Shown here: one piece after another, positions 12,548-26,122 of the stretch
How positions within the stretch are numbered: position 1 is the first letter of the stretch
Layout of the letters: each line of letters opens with the position of its first letter
Assembly: GCA_026545765.1 (NCBI GenBank)
Contig: CM048841.1
Coordinates: 3,386,712 to 3,450,711, forward strand
Direction of reading: 5' to 3'
From: Plantago major
Taxonomy: Eukaryota; Streptophyta; Magnoliopsida; Lamiales; Plantaginaceae
Length of the DNA: 64,000 bases
Translations under genes and position numbers: made by a program
The notes under the pieces: model-generated
The model's input: only the letters and a program-made list of their open reading frames with translations
The model's database searches: none
What the model was told of the DNA's origin: nothing

Positions 12548-15500
12548 TTGTGTGTTAAGTGTGCAGGTATGTCTCTGAGTGATGCACCCGTTCTCAAACC
12601 AGAGAACTACGAGAAATGGAAAAATAACATGATGCTCCACCTTGAAGCCATAAGTGACGAGATGATCGAAGTAATAAAGAATGGCCCAATAGTCATTCAA
12701 CAACTTAAGCAAGTCATGGAGGTTTCGAGTGGAAGAGACAGAGATCAAAGCGAAGGATCTTCACAAACAGATGCGTCAACTAGTGGAAGATCTACTGGTC
12801 AAGTTATTTACGAACCAAAGCCCAGAGAACTCTGGACATCGGAAGATGCCAAGAGGAATCGTCTGGATGGTCAAGCTCGTAACATCATCATCAGATCGAC
12901 ACCAGAGCACATACAGTGTAACCTGTAGGGTGCTAAAACGGCGAAAGTTGCCTGGCAACTGATTGAAGAAATCTGTGCCGGAACTGAGAAAACCAAGGAA
13001 AACAAGTTCGAAGTTCTAAAGTTGAAATTTCAAAATTTCAAACAAGGTCCCACTGAAACTCTAGAAGAACTTGATTTCAGGTTTACCACTCTCATGAGTG
13101 ATATGGCAGCACTTGGGGAAAGCAATTGATACTCTCAGTCTGAGAAGATTAAGACTATTGTCAGAAGTCTTAACCACAACTGGGAGCATACTAAATTCTT
13201 TTATTTTAACCAAGGTATTCCAAATATCACTCCAGTGGAACTATTCTCTCATCTTGCTACTGTTGACTATGAGACAACTCAGAGAGAACAAACAACTGAA
13301 AAGTTGCAGAATGTTGCTCTAGTTATTCAAGGAACTTCTGAAAAGAAGAAAAGCAAGGAGGAGACTGAGGATGCTCTTGCTGCAAAGCAAATGAGCAAAT
13401 TTGTCAGTCGAGAAATTGAGAGAAGAAAAGCGAAGAAGTCGAAAAGCATCTAGGCTCAAACTATCACCAAGACAAAAATATGCAAAGCTCATTGAACAAG
13501 CCATTTCGAAAGCATCATGTCTTGAGGAAGCGAAATTGAAAGCGATATCTGTTTCTATTGTCGAAAACTGGCCACTTCAAGAAGGATTGTCACGCCTCAA
13601 CAAACTAAGAACAGTGACAAGAAAGATAGAAGAATCTTCGAAGAAGCGAAGCTTTGTTAATCAAGAAAGAAAGAAAATCCAAATTCAATGGATGCTCTAG
13701 ACGTTGAAACAAATTACGAAGATGACAATTCAGATGACTCAACCTTACCATCACCGTAATTATGTGGAGTTACTCATGATATAATCGACTTGACCTCAAG
13801 AAGAATGAAATGTGTGGGTTCTTTGAAATTGTGGACGGACATCTCAACATAGAAAAGCATCTTATGGTGATGAGGTAACACATACTTCTTGCTACACTTA
13901 TGAAAGTGATGAAGAGGAAATAAAAATCTAGAAAATCTCGGAAAGAACTTGACATCTATGAAAGAGAATTTCTAATGATCCGAAGCTAAATGAAAACCTT
14001 GAAGAAGAAAAGAATTCTCTTGAAAAGGAAAATTCTCAATTAGTTAAAGAATCTGAGAGAAAGGATGCTGAAAATGCATCTCTCAAAACTCAGATATCTG
14101 AGACTGAAAAGTCACATGAAGAAGCAACGGCTGAGTTACGAAAGAATTATGAAGATCTTCTTTCTGAAAACAAGGAACTCAAGAAGAAAGAACTATCTTT
14201 TCAATCTTATGCCAAAGCTAGTGACACTCTTACTAAAGTACAATCTTACTTAAGAGATCCTTCAGAAAAGAAAGGACTTGGGATGAATACACAGACAGAT
14301 TGTTCTATCACTCTGAATAAGAGTAAGGAGAAAAGAACATTTGTAAGTACTCAGCAAGACGGTTCCCATGCAATCTATAGTATCGGTGAAAAGACAAAGA
14401 TTGTTGACAAAGGAAAGGCAGTTGCGACTAAACCTTTGTGGGAAAAACAAGTAAAAAACAAAACTGTTGGGTACGTCTCTGAAAAGAAATTGGATCAACC
14501 ATGTCACTTTTTCTGGAAAGAAATTGGATCAACCAGAGACTAGCAAAGCTGCTGAGAAAAGATCTCAGATAGCTTCAAGTGCTCGAAACGGTATTGGCTA
14601 CAAAGGCATCGGAAAACAACTTGCTCATGAGTACAAGGAGCAAGAACGATGGTGAAAGCTAGAATTGCTCAAAGCAATTATCGAAGTGGAAGTTAAATCA
14701 AGCCTTGAAAATCAATGCCGAGGCTAGAAGAAATCTGGCAAGGAAGGCTAAGTTTGCTGAAAAGCAAACTCAGAAACCTAACAGGTATCTGAAAGCATCA
14801 TATGGAGCACCTAGGAACACACCAAGGAAGAAAATAATTCTTACTAATGATAACATTCATTCAAAAAGAATTCCTCCTTACGTTCCTGTCAGACAAAAGC
14901 ATATTTCAAAGAAATTCATTCAAAATGGATTCCTCTTTGGAAGAACTTTTAATTAAGCGGTTCCATCAAAGATATGAGAACCTAATCTCACATTTCTGTT
15001 GTGTGCGAGAATGCCTCTGGACCAAAGTACAATGGCTATTTGATAGTGGATGCGGAAAGCACATGACAGAGACAAAGAAAATCGTTGATTACAAAGCTTG
15101 CAACAGGACGGATATCGATTTCTTTGAGGAGAATTAAATCCCTCTCGGGACTTGGCAACGTCAAATTGGGGACTTTAACAATCACCGACGTATTACATGT
15201 TAAGGATTTGAAATATAATCTATTTAGCATGAGCAGGTTTGCGACAAGGGTTTTACTATAAAATTCAAAGCTAAATCATCGCAAACTAATTGACAATGAG
15301 TCAAAGCGAGGTCTTAGTTGGTCGACGGAAGGTAGTCTTTATGTTGCCGATTGGGCATCCGCCTGTTGAAGAATGTCTCATGCCGAATCAATCTGGTTAC
15401 CTGAAGAGCCTTTGGTTATGGCACAAAAGAATGAGTCACTTGAACTTCAAAACTCTGAATAGACTTGCCAAGAAAGAGTTAGTGGTTGGCCTTCCGAACA

Positions 15501-16793
15501 TCTTTCGAAAGGATGGTATCATTACGCACATCGGATGGGGAAACAATCTAAAATCTCTTTCAAGTCAAAATCGGACACTCTAGTGTTAGACCACGCAACT
15601 TTTACACATGGATCTATTTGAATCATCTGTAACTAGTTATGCGAGGAAAGAAGTATGGTCTAGTTGTTGTAGATGACTTCTCAAGATTCACTTGGGTTGT
15701 CTTTCGAAACAAATCGATGCCGTGGTGGAGATACCAAACTTCTTTGAAAAAGCTTGAAGTCATGAAAAATGACACGGTATCTGCAATCGAGCGGACCATG
15801 GTACTGAGTTTGTCAACCAGTACATAAAGGAGTTTTGTACCTGCAAAGGTATACAACACCAACTTTCCTCTGTAAGAACACCTCAACAAAATGGTGTTGC
15901 AGAAAGGAAAAACAGAACCCTTAAAGAAGCTGCAAGGACAATGCTAGCTGACACTGAAATATGTGAAATTTATTGGGTTGAAGCTGTAAACACAGCTTGC
16001 TACACTCAGAACAGATGTTTGATAAACAAACACCATGACAGGACTCCCTATGAAATCTTGGTTGGTAGACCCCCTAATATCAAACATCTGAGAGTATTTG
16101 GTTGTAGATGTTTTGTTCTAAACAATGGGAAAGACAATCTGAGAACATTTCAACCAAAGGTAGATGAAGGTGTTTTTCTTGGCTATTCCACAAATAGCAA
16201 AGCTTACAGAGTTTACAACAAAAGAACAAAGAAAATTGAAGAATCAGTTCATGTTGTATTCTATGAAGGAAATAAGAAAACACCTCCTATTGATGAACTC
16301 TCAGAAAGGTTCAAAGAATTATTACTGAGGGATTCTAAAGAAGAACCCTCAGAAAGGAAAAACATCATTATGGAAAGTGAGGATGACTCTGACGTAGAAA
16401 AGCTTGAAAAGCCTAGTAACAACAAGATGACTCACAGACATGATGAGGAATTTCCTATGAGTTTTCCAGAAATGGAACAGGTTACTGAGAACCTTCATCA
16501 TGAAGAGGTATCTGAAAATAAGAATGCTGAAATGCATGTTTCAGATATCTCTAACACTGAAAAAGTGTCAGATATCAATGACATTTCCCATATGTCAGAT
16601 ATCTCAGATACTGAAAAAGTATCAAATCAAAATCTTAGTGATTCACATTCAGATCACTTGGATATTGATCCTACTAGCACTAAACCTATGATGAGATGGA
16701 TCAAAGATCATCCTACAAAGGATATAATTGGACCAATTAATCAGGGTGTTAGGACTAGGAGAGCAATAGCTGAAAATGCTAACTCTCTCTTTG
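12548..16793 (+). mobile_element. Element B gag, protease and integrase region (fossil)
   Basis: The gag start is nearly the same as in A (12548). A long Lys/Glu-rich gag tail follows, then a protease segment (WLFDSGCGKHMTE, near 15040), and an integrase from about 15400 to 16150 with the [14 protein letters not shown] motif. The stretch 15941-16793 is open and reaches into the RT region. This half of the element is heavily broken, with roughly a dozen interruptions. Confidence 0.85.
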
Positions 16794-17928
16794 GATGTTT
16801 CATCTCGAATATTGAACCCAAAAATATAGAAGAAGCATTAGGAGACCAAGACTGGATCTCTGCAATGCAAGAAGAGTTGGATCAATTTGAGAGAAACAAA
16901 GTCTGGAAACTAGTTCCATTTATAGAAGGAATATCTGTGATTGGAACTAAATGGGTTTTCAGAAACAAGATGAATGAATCTGGTGAAATAACCAGAAACA
17001 AAGCAAGATTGGTTGCCAAGGGATTTACCCAGACTGAAGGCTTAGATTTTGACGAGTCATATGCACCAGTTGCCAGATTGGATGCAATAAGACTCTTTCT
17101 AGCCTTTTGACTCATAAAGATTTCAAAGTTTATCAGATGGATGTCAAAAGTGCATTCTTGAACGGTGAACTTGCAGAAGAAGTTTATGTTGAGCAACCAC
17201 CTGGCTTTGAAGTTTCCTCAGAAAGTAGAATGGTCTATAAACTACAGAAAGCTCTGTATGGACTGAAACAGGCTCCAAGAGCATGGTATGACACTTTGGC
17301 CAAGTACCTTCTGGAAAATGATTTCAAGAAAGGTGAAGTTGATAAAACTTTATTTACCTTAAATCATGATGGGAAACTACTCTTAGTTCAAGTATATGTT
17401 GATGACATCATATTTGGATCTAAGGACAAGAAACTTTGTAATGACTTTGCAAATCTCATGAAAAGAAAGTTTGAGATGAGCATGATGGGAGAAATGAATT
17501 ATTTCCTAGGATTGCAAGTCAAGCAACTCAATGATGGAATATTCATTAGTCAAACAAAGTATGCAAAAGATATGCTCACAAAATTCAATCTTAAGCCTTC
17601 TGAAAAGAATGCTAAGATACCTATGAGCATTGGAACCAAAATGACCTATACTAAATCAGATAAGAGTGTTGAAGAACATAAGTATAGGAAATTGATAGGT
17701 TCACTACTTTACCTCACTGCAAGTAGACCTGATATTCAATATGCCGTTGGAGTATGTGCTAGATTTCAGACAAATCCAATGCAAACACACTACAACATTG
17801 CTATGAAAATATTAAGGTATGTAAAAGGTACAGTAGATGTAGGATTGTGGTATCCTAAAGAAAGTGGATTGAGTTTAGCTGGGTACTCAGACGCTGATTA
17901 TGCTGGATCACTGCTTGAAAAATCCTAA
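16794..17928 (+). mobile_element. Element B reverse transcriptase / partial RNase H (fossil)
   Basis: RT motifs are clear: [46 protein letters not shown] and the catalytic YVDDIIFGS. The start of RNase H ([10 protein letters not shown]) is present, and similarity to the A copy ends soon after. Typical Ty1/copia pol. Confidence 0.88.
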
Positions 17929-18454
17929 GTATAAGACAGATTAAGATGCGAACAGTGTCCTTGGTCATACAGAATTGTGATTTAGATAGCAAGTCGCCAA
18001 AACTCATTAAATGGGCACAATTACACTTGCTGATTGTGATCATTGCTGAAGAAGCAATGGTGACCCTCGATGAAGTTAAGCGATTGATCTGTACGGTGGA
18101 AATTAATTCACAGTAAATAGTGGACTGTTGAAATTCAGACATGGCCCACTAAGCATTTAATGCCGAACTAGCTTTTGCTCACGCCTGTTTGCAAATTACA
18201 GATACGTACACACAAAATCAATTTGTATGTATTTGTCTGTTGGGATTCATCTACATATATATAGGATTTTGGCAAATGAAATCACTTTTGCCTAATCCGA
18301 AATTTTCATCTTGCACAAGAATAGCAAATCCTTCTCTTGATTCTCTGCAAACCCTCTACAATCTCTGCAAATCAAGATTAAGTTTTTCTGCAAAGAATTA
18401 CTGAATCAAATCTCTTTCAAACACCAATTTCAAATCCCTACACTATATAAAGAG

Positions 18455-21400
18455 ATGGCCTCCAAGAACACTTCAACACAGAAATCCCAATCCTCCACTG
18501 GTACTGCTGAAAAGCAAGCACCAGAGTTGATTATTGTGAACAATCGACTGGTAGGAGTTTTTAATCCTGACCATTGGACTTCAAGTCACAGAATGATTTG
18601 GGGTGGTGCCATGGTTGAGGAATACCTCTCTACTGCAATAGAAAACCAAACTGACAGAAAATTGATTCTTGACATGCTTGAAAAGGCACAAATTAAGGGT
18701 TTTCTATCTGCTCGCCCAAGTGTAATTTCATCACTCGATGTGTTGGAATTTTACAACAACTCCAGGATTATTTCCTGTGTATCTGAAGGCACTGAAATAG
18801 TGTCTATCAAAACCTTAGTCCAAAGAAAGGAAATCCTTCTGAACTTAACAACCTTCTGTAAGTTGTTTGAGGTTCAAATCTTGGAAAGGATTTTGAAATA
18901 AACACCAAGGATGATGAACTCCTTGAAGGTGTTAAAGAACTTTACAGTGACGTGTGTGATCTTGAAAAATCAGATACACCCACTGAGTTCAAGCTTGCTG
19001 ACATCCGAACCAGACATCTGTTGGTTCACTGGGATGTACTGGCTTGCATTCTTCACAGATGCTTTGATGGTCTACAAGGAGGTCTTGACGGATAAGCCAA
19101 GAACGATGGATCATGATGTTCTTGCTGAATCAACAAGACAAAAGGCTGGAAAACCCTTTTAACTGGGGAAAGTACGCCTTCATGAAATTCGTGAAGAAGA
19201 TTCAAGGCTTCGAGCCTAAGATTGTCAAAGGACTAGCTGAGCCAAAGGCCACAGTAGGTTATGGTCTAAAGGTATGCTACTTGCTGGAAAAGCTTGGCAT
19301 TGAGCTCAGAGAGACGGCTGAAATAGCCAACAGTAACCTACTCTACAAATATGAGTATACAAATCTGATGAAAAAGATTACTGGGTCTCAGAAAGGTCCT
19401 AAGAAGCAAAAATCTGAAAAGATATCTGAAGAAAAGGTTGCGACCAAGAAGCCCAGAACTTCAAGAAAGAAGTCTGCTGGCAAATCAGAAGACACACCCA
19501 AAGAGGTTGTCAATTCTCAGATATCTGCAGGCATTGCCGATGAACTGATAATGGCAGATGAACTCATCAATGCTGCAAAAGAGTTATCAACTACTGAACA
19601 AGTAGACTCAGCAAGAGAAAGTGCTTTCAGAAATGTTGCGACTAATGCAGAAAGCCTTGCTGATGAACTCATAAATGCTGCCAAGAGTGGTGAAAAGCAC
19701 CAAGCCCCATCTGCAGAAACCGCAGGAGTAATGGATCAATCAGTTCCCAATGCTGATGAGAGCTCTGACGATGAAGATGATGAACTAGTCATCTCTCAAG
19801 TCCTAGAAAGAACAAAGAGGGCTAAGGTTACTGAAAAAGTAACTGGTGATAAGGTATCTGAAGAAGAACCTACACCACAGGTTGCTGAACCTATAGCAAA
19901 GGTTGTTGGTGCAAACACATCATCAGGGAATGTCTCTCTTGCACAACTTCACAAAGCCCTGATGAGTGGTATTTTAGTGCTGGCAGATGCTGATGGAAAT
20001 GCCACATCTAAAAATCTGGAAGAACATTCTACTGATCAATCTTCTGCTTCCAGACAACCACAACAACCACAAACACAACAACCACAACAGCCAAAAGTGG
20101 TTGATGAAATGGTAAATGAACTCCATTTCGAATTACCAGCAATACAGTATGCTGAAGAAAATCCTGTAATTGAGCAGGTTCCCCAACTCAATGAGAGGGA
20201 TCAAACTGAGACATCTACTCAGAATGATCAACCAGGGGAGGCAACTGAGTTGCACACTCAGGAAAGGTGTGAAGTACCAGAAACTTCAAACAAAGAAACT
20301 GCACTGGGACAAGACGACCAATGTATAGAAAGGTCACAAGTTCCAGAGACCAATCAGCCTGAAATTGCTCAGGTAAATGACTGGTTTAACTCTTACCTTG
20401 TGAAAAATTTTATACTTATAAATCTTGTTACCTCATAAGAATTTCTTTGTTACAGGCTGAGTTAGAAATGCAGAAACAAGAGGAAGCTGAGAAGCTTGCC
20501 TCAGACACTGAAAAAGAGGTCCCTTCTACCTCAACTCTTGAGAAATCTGAGCCTGTGCCACAGGTAAATGATTCTTAAAGAGAACTAATTTTTTAGTAAA
20601 AATATTTATGTGCCTATTCATGATTAAATGTTTCTAACAGGCTCCAACTGAGATGGAAGAAAATAAGGCAGAAATGCCAGAGACAAACCCAGAAACCAAC
20701 AAGGTTTCTGAAGAACACATCACTGAGCCTTCAAACTTGAAGGTATATGACAATCAAGTGACAAGTATTCTTCATCTTGGGTTATCCTTTATCTCTTCTA
20801 ATATTCAATACTTTCTACTTACAGGCTATTTCAGAAGTAGAAATGCAAGGGGATAAAGTTGCGACTTCCCCTGCATCAATGGAAATTGATGAAGCCCCCA
20901 AGGCAGCATCACTCGAAAGAACACCGAAACGCACAAGTTTTTACGAGAAAAATGAATCTGAGCTTCCTTTTGAGGAAGTAAGTAGCACAAATCAGAATTC
21001 ATTAAAAGCATATTTATGCATAGATTCTTTCAAACTATTTCCTAAGTATTGTATTTCTCTCAGGATCAAGAAAGAAAGGTTGATGAGGACCAGACTTCCA
21101 AGTCTCAACCTCACAACAAGATATCTGAGACACCAATTGTCTCAGTAGAACAAGTCTCTGAGCCTGAAGTACTTACTCAGGTAACTCAGAAACTAAACTA
21201 CACTTCTACTCAGATATCTACAAAAGTTTTGAAACTCACTCAAAACTCTCCCTTTCAGGTTCAAACAGATGCAAAGCAGGTTCCCATTAAAGAAACAAGG
21301 GACCTACTTCACTTCTTCAAAGCTCACACCCTGCCAAAGCATATTCAATGCTTCAAGAAATGGCAGAAGTTAAGGTGCTCTGATCTCTCTGAAATATTGA

Positions 21401-24060
21401 GAATCACTGATCAACCAACCAGACGAGCACGAGCTCTTGACCTGGAAACATATGTCCAAGCAATGTTCCCTACAGAACAATACACAGTTGCGACTCTACT
21501 ACATAAGGACTTTTCCAGAGAAGTGGCGCATAGTTTGATACATGCCTTTGAACAGCGGATGGTCGACAAGATTACGAGATGGCATTCAAGCCACCCCGCC
21601 TGCACTGCAGTTTATACCTTCTGAATAAGAAGAAGTTAATGGGCAGAAGATCACTATCCCGGAAGTGATCAATCTTGTATCTGAAGATGATGAGGAGGAA
21701 GAAATGAATGAAAATTACTTTGATGAACCTCCCACTGACCATCACCAAAAGGATGATAATGATAAAAAGGATGATGATGATGCCCCTGCACCACGGACCG
21801 GAGGAATTTCACAGAGAAACAATGCCTCAGCTGCTGAAAAGCAAACTGAGAAGACTTCACAAAAATCTCCATCTTCATCACCTCAGAAATCTACTCATCC
21901 ATCTTCTAACCAACACGCAGTTACTACTGAACAAGTAGTTGAGCTTTCTGAAGAAACTAATCAGAAAATCTTAAACACTCAAACCAGAAGTGCTCAACTC
22001 AGACAACTGTTGGAAGAAGAACAACAGCTCCATCTTCAACTGGAAGATCAAATAGCTAAATCCAGAGATAAGATTGATCAACTACAAGATCTATACTTAG
22101 AAGAAATGATTGCTTACTCTGAGGTTAAAGAGCTACGGGATGCTGTGCAAGAGATCACCAAAGAACTCGATACTGAAGAAGTATCTGAGGTCAAGCATGA
22201 TGCTAAGGCTGCATCATCTTCGAAAGAAGTACCATCCTCCTCCCAGAAAGGAAAGAAACCAATCTCTGAGATGGTTGCTGGACTCGATACAATCGATGAA
22301 AATGTCCAAGAGGATGAAGATCACTGGGCTGATTACTCAGATGATGAAGAAGACAAGACTTTGACAGAGCACCGCAATGAACATCTAGCGGTTTCTCACT
22401 TAAAAAGGAAGCTGATTGCTCCTACAATTTTCAGCAAACTGCCAAATGTCCACTCCAATGAATACATGAACATGTACCAAGTACTGGCTCATCTGAAAAA
22501 GGAGATGTCTTCACAGGACAAGGAAGTAATTGCCTCAGTCCCCTCTGAAATGAGAAAGTTCACTGAGCCCATCACTCAGAGAACAACTAGCATAGTCATT
22601 GCTCAGAAAGATCTGGGAATGATAAGGGACGACGATGCGTCTTTAGCTGAAAAAGCTTTTCAAGAGGCAAGTTACACTGCTGGAAAAACAGATGCCATCC
22701 TAGGCCCATTGGCAGAGCTCACTGATAAGGACAATGGACTTATCAAGCAAAATCAGGAGCTCAAAGCCGAACTTCAGAAGTTGGTCACTGCCTATAATTA
22801 TCTACAAGGGCATTTTGACTCTCTCTCAGATTCCTTTATGAGACTGAGTCAGCCAACAATGACTAAGGGGGAAAGAAAGTACAAATCTGGACCTCAAAGT
22901 CAGGGGGAATGGGAAGAAGGAGAAGAAAACACGAAGAAATCTGGAGCTGGTGCGGCTCAGAAAGGAAGAAGAAAAACTTCCCAGCCACCACTCAGAATCA
23001 ATGAACCCTCCTCTAGCCTAGCTGCTTCCCAGAAACCTACTGAAGGAACCAAAATGGTAACAAGGGCCATGGCACAGAAACCTCCAAGGAGTACCAAGGC
23101 TCCAAGGAGAAGACAAGTTAGAGGGATTGATGAATCTTCTGAAGAAGAAGAAGAAGGTCAAATCAAGTCCCTGGGCAATGAAGAAGGCTGTGAAACTCTC
23201 ACAAGATCTAATCTTGATGATGATGAGGAAACTGATGAAGATGAAGCTCCTCTTCACGTAAAAGGAAAATTGAAAGCCTAATCGAGCCCATAGTCAAAGC
23301 CACTAGCAGCTAAAACACCCTCTGGAAATACCAAGTCTATCCAGGGTGGTGGTTCTTCAAGCAACAACCCCAAAGAGAATTCAAGACAGAGAAGGAACAG
23401 ACTGAGAGCTGAGCAAAGACAAAGTCAACTTCCACTCAGGCCAGAAGAAGCCAAAATTGAGTATGTGAAGTATGACAATGATTCCTCTGTCTACAGGTGC
23501 ATCAATCAAAAGAATGGCTATTGGATTCTGGAACTTAAGCATCTACTGGTAAATTCAAGATTTCCAGAACCAATCCATAAACAACTCATGGCATGGAGAA
23601 AGGATAAACCTACCTTGATCAACACCAATCACATCAAAGCATGGTTGGATTTTGAAGTTGTCAAGAGAACTGAAGCCATGAAAAAGGACCTCTCTGATGA
23701 TTGTCCATATGGAAAGCCAGATGATGTGCACAAAATTCTGAATATCACAGGAACAGGCACAAGACCAAGACTTGGTGTGGAACCCTATGAGTCGTTCTAT
23801 CTGACAGAAGATCAATACAAGGGTGACATCAGATATCTGAAGATTATCTACGAATACTTCAAGCTTTCAGATATCAGAATAGAGCATGCCTGGAAGTGGG
23901 GAAAGTACCTATGGGTCAAGCATTTTGTCAAGAAAAATCCTACCAAAACCTACAAAGAGGTCTGTGGATTTGCCAGAGACACAGAGATGCTCGTCAGAAC
24001 TATTCTCTATGATTATTCTGATGACATCAAAAGGTTTGGAGATAGAAAATTTGCAGACTG
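18455..24060 (+). mobile_element. Element B extra ORF region after pol
   Basis: A plus-strand reading frame begins MASKNTSTQKSQSSTG at 18455 and similar coding continues to 24060. Sections are rich in Glu/Lys/Gln with acidic runs and a coiled-coil-like stretch around 21960-22200, and the end (about 23460-24060) is a compact, aromatic-rich domain. Between about 20380 and 21270 there are several short GT...AG-bounded AT-rich spacers at places that match those in element A. Sirevirus copia elements are known for an extra, sometimes called env-like, ORF here. I cannot show that it is an envelope protein: I see no clear signal peptide or membrane anchor. Confidence 0.6.
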
Positions 24061-24439
24061 ATCCATAGAAATACTGTTGAAGACTTGAAGATTGAAGACT
24101 AGTCTATTAGGATGTTTACTTGGAGCTTGGTTACTCCTGTTGTCCTAATTTACTATGTAGCTTTTGTATTTTTGCTAACTGAGCTTAACTGTATCATGTA
24201 TTGAAGTTATCTGTAATCTTTATTTGTAACTTATCTGAAGAACTTACTCTCAGATAGTATTCTATAAAAGATAACTTGTCAGCAAAGATCACACCTTGTG
24301 ATTTGGTTGATGTCTACTTTCTGCACTTAATTAAATGAATTTGAAGATCTTAAGAAAAGATTAAGTGGTGGATTGTTTCCTCATCCAGATTTGTAATAGG
24401 GAAGATAGTCATCGTTGACTGATCAAAATGGGGGAAATT

Positions 24440-26122
24440 TGTTAGATATTTTGTTAGAAATATCTGTTTAGATTTTGATCAGCAACATGATGACTTATCT
24501 TAGTCTCAGAAAGGTGATTAGTACTCTTGGTTCACTTGAACATTGTAAAAGAGGAAACCCACTAAGTATGATAGTCTAGCTAATCTTGTATAGGATGTTA
24601 GGTCTCAAAATGTAATTTTTAATTTTATGAAGAGAAGACCAAGAAAAGACATCCAAGCAGAAAGCTCAACGACATTGAAGACTTGAAGAAAACTGCACAA
24701 GATTACTGAATCTGTTGTTCAGATATCTTAGCCAGATATCTTAAAGACACGAATAGTTTCAAACAAACTGTGTCACAAGAGATATTTGAGAAATAAGAGA
24801 CATATCTGAAAACAAGGAAAGTGTCCACAAGATATCTATTCTCAGATACCTTGAGCATTAACCACGTTTCTGAAAAAGAAACATATATGTTGCAAACAAA
24901 GTTGTTTCAATAAATACAAGTGGTATCTGAAGAATGAAGATAAGGACGTGCAAAGAATCAGATAACACTAGTCTCTGATACAAAGCATAGTTCCGTTGAC
25001 ACTACATGACAAAAAGTATAGTACAATGCATTTAATGCACGGACAGAGATGTCTGAATAAAAGCAACGGCAACTTCTGAGAAGAAGACAAAACCTGCTAC
25101 AGTACTATACACAGATATCGATAGTTTGAATTTGAGCCTAACGGATACTATTCAAACGGCACTCAAATTCATCTATAAATATCAACACTTAGACAGCTTG
25201 AGAGAACACACTGAACACCTTGAACTACAAACGCTGATCTTCTTACTCTCTCTCAAAGCATCTTACTTATTCTCAAAGCTTTCTGTTGCGACCAAAGCTT
25301 TTGATCTTGAGTAAACACTGAAGTTCTAAGTGTCCTGATCCTAAACAAGCAAAGCTATCTGTGAAGGAGTTGAATCAAAAGATCAACTATCTGAGATTCA
25401 TTCTCTTGAACAGATATCATAAGACTTGGGTCAAGAAATCGAACAAGATACCATACCGTAAAGTGTATTAAGTAACTTGATTCACGAGCTATCGATTAAT
25501 AAAAGTTATTAAGAAGCTCATCGACAACTCAAACCAAAACCAACACCATAATCAAGCGTGGATGTGAAGTACTTAGTTTGAAAAATCGGGAATAACTCCA
25601 AGGTTACCGAGTATAGGAAGTACTTGATTTGGGAAACTAAGGAATAACTCCAAGGTTATTGAGTATAGGAAGTACTTAGCTTGGGAAGCTAGGGAATAAC
25701 TCAAAGGTTTCTGAGTATAGGAAGTACTTGGCTGTGAAAGCCGGGGAACAACTCAGGGGGAACATTTGGTTGGGAACCAATTGTTAAGAATCTTAGAATA
25801 GGATTATTGTAAGGAGAACTCAATTATCTGTTCTAGTGAATTCTAGGTCTCTGATAGACCGAAGTGGATTAGTTGGAGAATTACGCCACCTCCGGATACC
25901 ACTATACTTGCTGTGTTATTTACCTTCAGATTTACATTTCAAAGAACACACACACACATATTAACTATTTCTGCACTTATCTTTATTAAGTCTTCCGCAC
26001 TCTGATTCTAAGTATCAGATATCCATTCAGATATCTGAGAAATAGTTGTTATCGACAAAAGTTTTAAAAGACTATTCACCCCCCCCCCCTAGTCTTTTAC
26101 TTTGCCGTTATCTGGACCAACA
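24440..26122 (+). repeat. Right LTR of copia element B
   Basis: 1683 bp, preceded by a purine tract (AATGGGGGAAATT). Four internal repeats of about 50 bp at 25560-25765 and a C run near 26080-26089. It ends in CCAACA at 26122, directly followed by element A RT sequence, so the B insertion site in A is fixed here. Confidence 0.92.

Larger units (their letters stand above)
9319..26122 (+). mobile_element. Nested block of copia family B: partial copy plus LTR-internal-LTR
   Basis: The block holds the 3' part of a B internal region (9319-10781), an LTR (10782-12451), a full internal region (12452-24439) and a second LTR (24440-26122). Right of it, element A RT sequence begins at once (GGATG...). 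About 300 bp of A, judged from the B copy of the same pol stretch, is missing at the left junction. The layout fits a B insertion into A, tandem duplication by LTR recombination, and a later deletion reaching from A into the first B internal region. The complete copy is about 15.3 kb and is broken in many places. Confidence 0.8.

Noticed and set aside
18455-24060. Host gene with several introns
   Set aside because: It lies between copia pol and the 3' LTR, and element A has the same arrangement, so it belongs to the retroelement.
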